Shown here: piece after piece, positions 62,608 to 64,000 of the stretch
Layout of the letters: every line of letters starts with the position of its first letter
Position numbering within the stretch: position 1 is the stretch's first letter
From: Bacillus fungorum
GTDB taxonomy: Bacteria; Bacillota; Bacilli; Bacillales; Bacillaceae_G
Length of the DNA: 64,000 nt
Assembly: GCF_002746455.1 (NCBI RefSeq)
Contig: NZ_NWUW01000003.1
Location: 62,001-126,000, forward strand
Reading direction: 5' to 3'
The notes under the pieces: generated by a model
The model's database searches: none
Told to the model about the DNA's origin: nothing
The model's input: the letters and a program-made list of their open reading frames with translations, nothing else
Translations under genes and position numbers: made by a program

Positions 62608-63357
62608 ATGGATGAGGCTATAATTGTCAAAGATTTGTTTGTATCTTATCAGGGGAATCAAGTAGTTCAAAATGTTTCCTTCGATATTGAAAAAGGGAAA
62701 CTCGTTGGAATTATTGGTCCAAATGGAGCGGGAAAATCTACTTTAATGAAAGCTGTTCTAGATTTAATCCCAAATGATAAGGGATACGTTCAAGTTCTTG
62801 GAGAGGATATTCGAAGTGCTAGAAAACATGTTGCATATGTACCACAAAGAAGTGATATAGATTGGGATTTCCCGATCACAGTTATAGATGTCGTGCTAAT
62901 TGGAACGTATCCATCTTTAGGTATGATGAAAAGACCGAAGAAAGGGCATCGGGATTGGGCGTTTGAATGTCTCAAAAAAGTCGGAATGGAGGAGTTTAAA
63001 AATCGTCAAATTGGTGAGCTTTCAGGCGGACAACAACAACGTGTCTTTTTAGCGAGAGCATTAGCACAAAAGGCAGAGATATTTTTCCTGGATGAACCAT
63101 TTGTTGGAATTGATGTAACAAGTGAAGAGACAATTATTAAAATTCTTAGAGAATTACGTACAGAGGGAAAAACGATTGTCGTAGTACATCACGATTTAAG
63201 TAAAGCGGAGTCCTATTTTGATAAATTGCTATTATTGAATAAGAGTTTAATTCACTACGGAGAAGTAAGGCAAGTATTAGAACCAACTGTTATGTCAAAA
63301 GCGTATGTGAACCAAGGAATATTGTTTAATCATGCAACGGAGGTACATTCATCATGA
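62608..63357 (+). CDS. mntB: Manganese ABC transporter ATP-binding protein
   Basis: The 249-residue ATPase has Walker A GPNGAGKST (near residue 36), Q-loop VPQRSDIDWDFP, signature LSGGQQQR, Walker B IFFLDEP, and the switch His in VVHHD. The QRSDIDWDFPITVIDVVLIG stretch is typical of the metal (Mn/Zn) family. AAGGGGG lies 13 bases before the ATG. The stop overlaps the permease start (ATGA). It energises Mn(II) uptake together with the permease and a binding protein expected beyond the window. Confidence 0.88.
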   Translation: MDEAIIVKDLFVSYQGNQVVQNVSFDIEKGKLVGIIGPNGAGKSTLMKAVLDLIPNDKGYVQVLGEDIRSARKHVAYVPQRSDIDWDFPITVIDVVLIGTYPSLGMMKRPKKGHRDWAFECLKKVGMEEFKNRQIGELSGGQQQRVFLARALAQKAEIFFLDEPFVGIDVTSEETIIKILRELRTEGKTIVVVHHDLSKAESYFDKLLLLNKSLIHYGEVRQVLEPTVMSKAYVNQGILFNHATEVHSS

Positions 63358-64000
63358 AGATTGTAGAATTTATAGATGCATTAACGCAGTACAGTTTTCT
63401 GCAGAAGGCGCTATTAACTTCCGTTATGGTAGGAGTTATTTGTGGTGTCATTGGATGCTTTATTATTTTACGAGGTATGGCATTAATGGGGGATGCTATT
63501 TCACATGCTGTTCTTCCTGGAGTAGCGCTTTCTTATATGATCGGAATGAACTATTTCATAGGAGCTGTTTTAACAGGTGTTATTACTGCAGTTGGAATAG
63601 GGTTTGTAAGTCAAAACAGTCGAATTAAACATGATATGGCGATAGGGATTATGTTCACATCTGTATTTGCTGTAGGGATTATTTTAATTACCTTTATGAA
63701 GAGTAGTTCAGATTTGTATCATATTTTATTCGGGAACGTCCTATCAGTTCGTTCTTCAGATATGTGGATGACGCTTATTATCGGAGTGGTCATTATCGGG
63801 CTTGTGATGCTGTTTTACAAAGAATTACTCGTATCCACTTTTGATCCAACGATGGCGCAAAGTTACGGATTACCGAACAAATGGATTCATTACGGCTTAA
63901 TGATCCTACTTACAATGGTTACAGTAGCATCACTTCAAACTGTGGGAATTATTCTAGTTGTCGCTATGCTTATTACACCGGCGGCTACAGCATATTTATT
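63354..64000 (+). CDS. mntC: Manganese ABC transporter permease, cut by the window end
   Basis: At least 215 residues are visible, with no stop before the window end. ATG 63354 overlaps the ATPase stop. Membrane helices include MVGVICGVIGCFIILRGMAL. MGDAISHAVLPGVALSYMIG is the conserved family-9 (ABC-3) permease loop. It forms the Mn(II) channel in the membrane. The 3' end and probably the substrate-binding lipoprotein gene lie outside. Confidence 0.88.
   Translation, partial: MKIVEFIDALTQYSFLQKALLTSVMVGVICGVIGCFIILRGMALMGDAISHAVLPGVALSYMIGMNYFIGAVLTGVITAVGIGFVSQNSRIKHDMAIGIMFTSVFAVGIILITFMKSSSDLYHILFGNVLSVRSSDMWMTLIIGVVIIGLVMLFYKELLVSTFDPTMAQSYGLPNKWIHYGLMILLTMVTVASLQTVGIILVVAMLITPAATAYL

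Overview
The window is chromosomal DNA of a Bacillus cereus group member (B. cereus / B. thuringiensis / B. mycoides type). The evidence is the low G+C codon use, Bacillus ribosome-binding sites, several copies of a repeat matching bcr1 (about 155 bp, bounded by TTTAT), an IS231-like IS4-family element with many stray IS231-type ends, a BcII-type metallo-beta-lactamase gene, an arsR-arsI-acr3-arsC operon, a T-box leader and a SAM-I riboswitch. It reads as an accessory region: short functional cassettes separated by decayed genes and repeats.

Layout. 1-4.4 kb: a small membrane protein, then a two-gene unit of MFS exporter plus ATP-grasp ligase (a BacE/BacD-like logic), then debris including a short gene broken by an amber codon. 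4.6-11 kb: a DUF1259 protein, a lipoprotein carrying a YwbE-like tail, a Trp/Gly/Pro-rich protein, a DHA2 drug exporter, an HU gene remnant, a scar joining the front of a CYP102 P450 to the back of a MarR gene, and a DoxX-like protein. 11-15.6 kb: a secreted protein and an ECF sigma/anti-sigma pair.

15.8-20.8 kb: a complete pulcherriminic acid cluster. It holds a cyclodipeptide synthase (yvmC), the P450 cypX, two MarR regulators and an MFS exporter. Three promoters carry four copies of a GTTTACYRGTAAAC-type operator, and two of these promoters have identical geometry. 20.9-21.9 kb: an IS remnant inside an Rpn-type gene, and nested bcr1 repeats. 22-27.7 kb: an SF1 helicase, a SAM-riboswitch-controlled M20 amidohydrolase, an Lrp regulator and a divergent SDR.

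27.9-35.4 kb: a fused SDR/alpha-beta hydrolase protein with its TetR regulator and AGTACT operators, a T-box-controlled MFS gene, a full IS231-like element, a GNAT acetyltransferase and a YolD-like protein. 35.8-38.1 kb: cupin and His/Tyr-rich small proteins, and azoR/MFS fragments. 38.5-50.5 kb: an SLH protein with duplicated modules, an XRE-cupin regulator, a membrane protein, a polysaccharide deacetylase, a chemoreceptor, BlaI/M56 signalling, and a decayed second copy of the XRE/membrane/deacetylase locus. The SLH gene and both XRE genes share an upstream sequence block.

50.5-55.2 kb: a beta-lactamase-fold lipoprotein with an SLH-like tail, divergent from a membrane sensor protein and a single-chain histidine kinase/response regulator. 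This block looks more G+C rich than its neighbours. 55.7-64 kb: a bla2 gene with a nonsense codon just after the signal peptide, the arsenic operon, two kinase-like proteins, a DJ-1/PfpI protein, and the start of a manganese ABC operon behind an MntR-like box. The last gene runs off the window.
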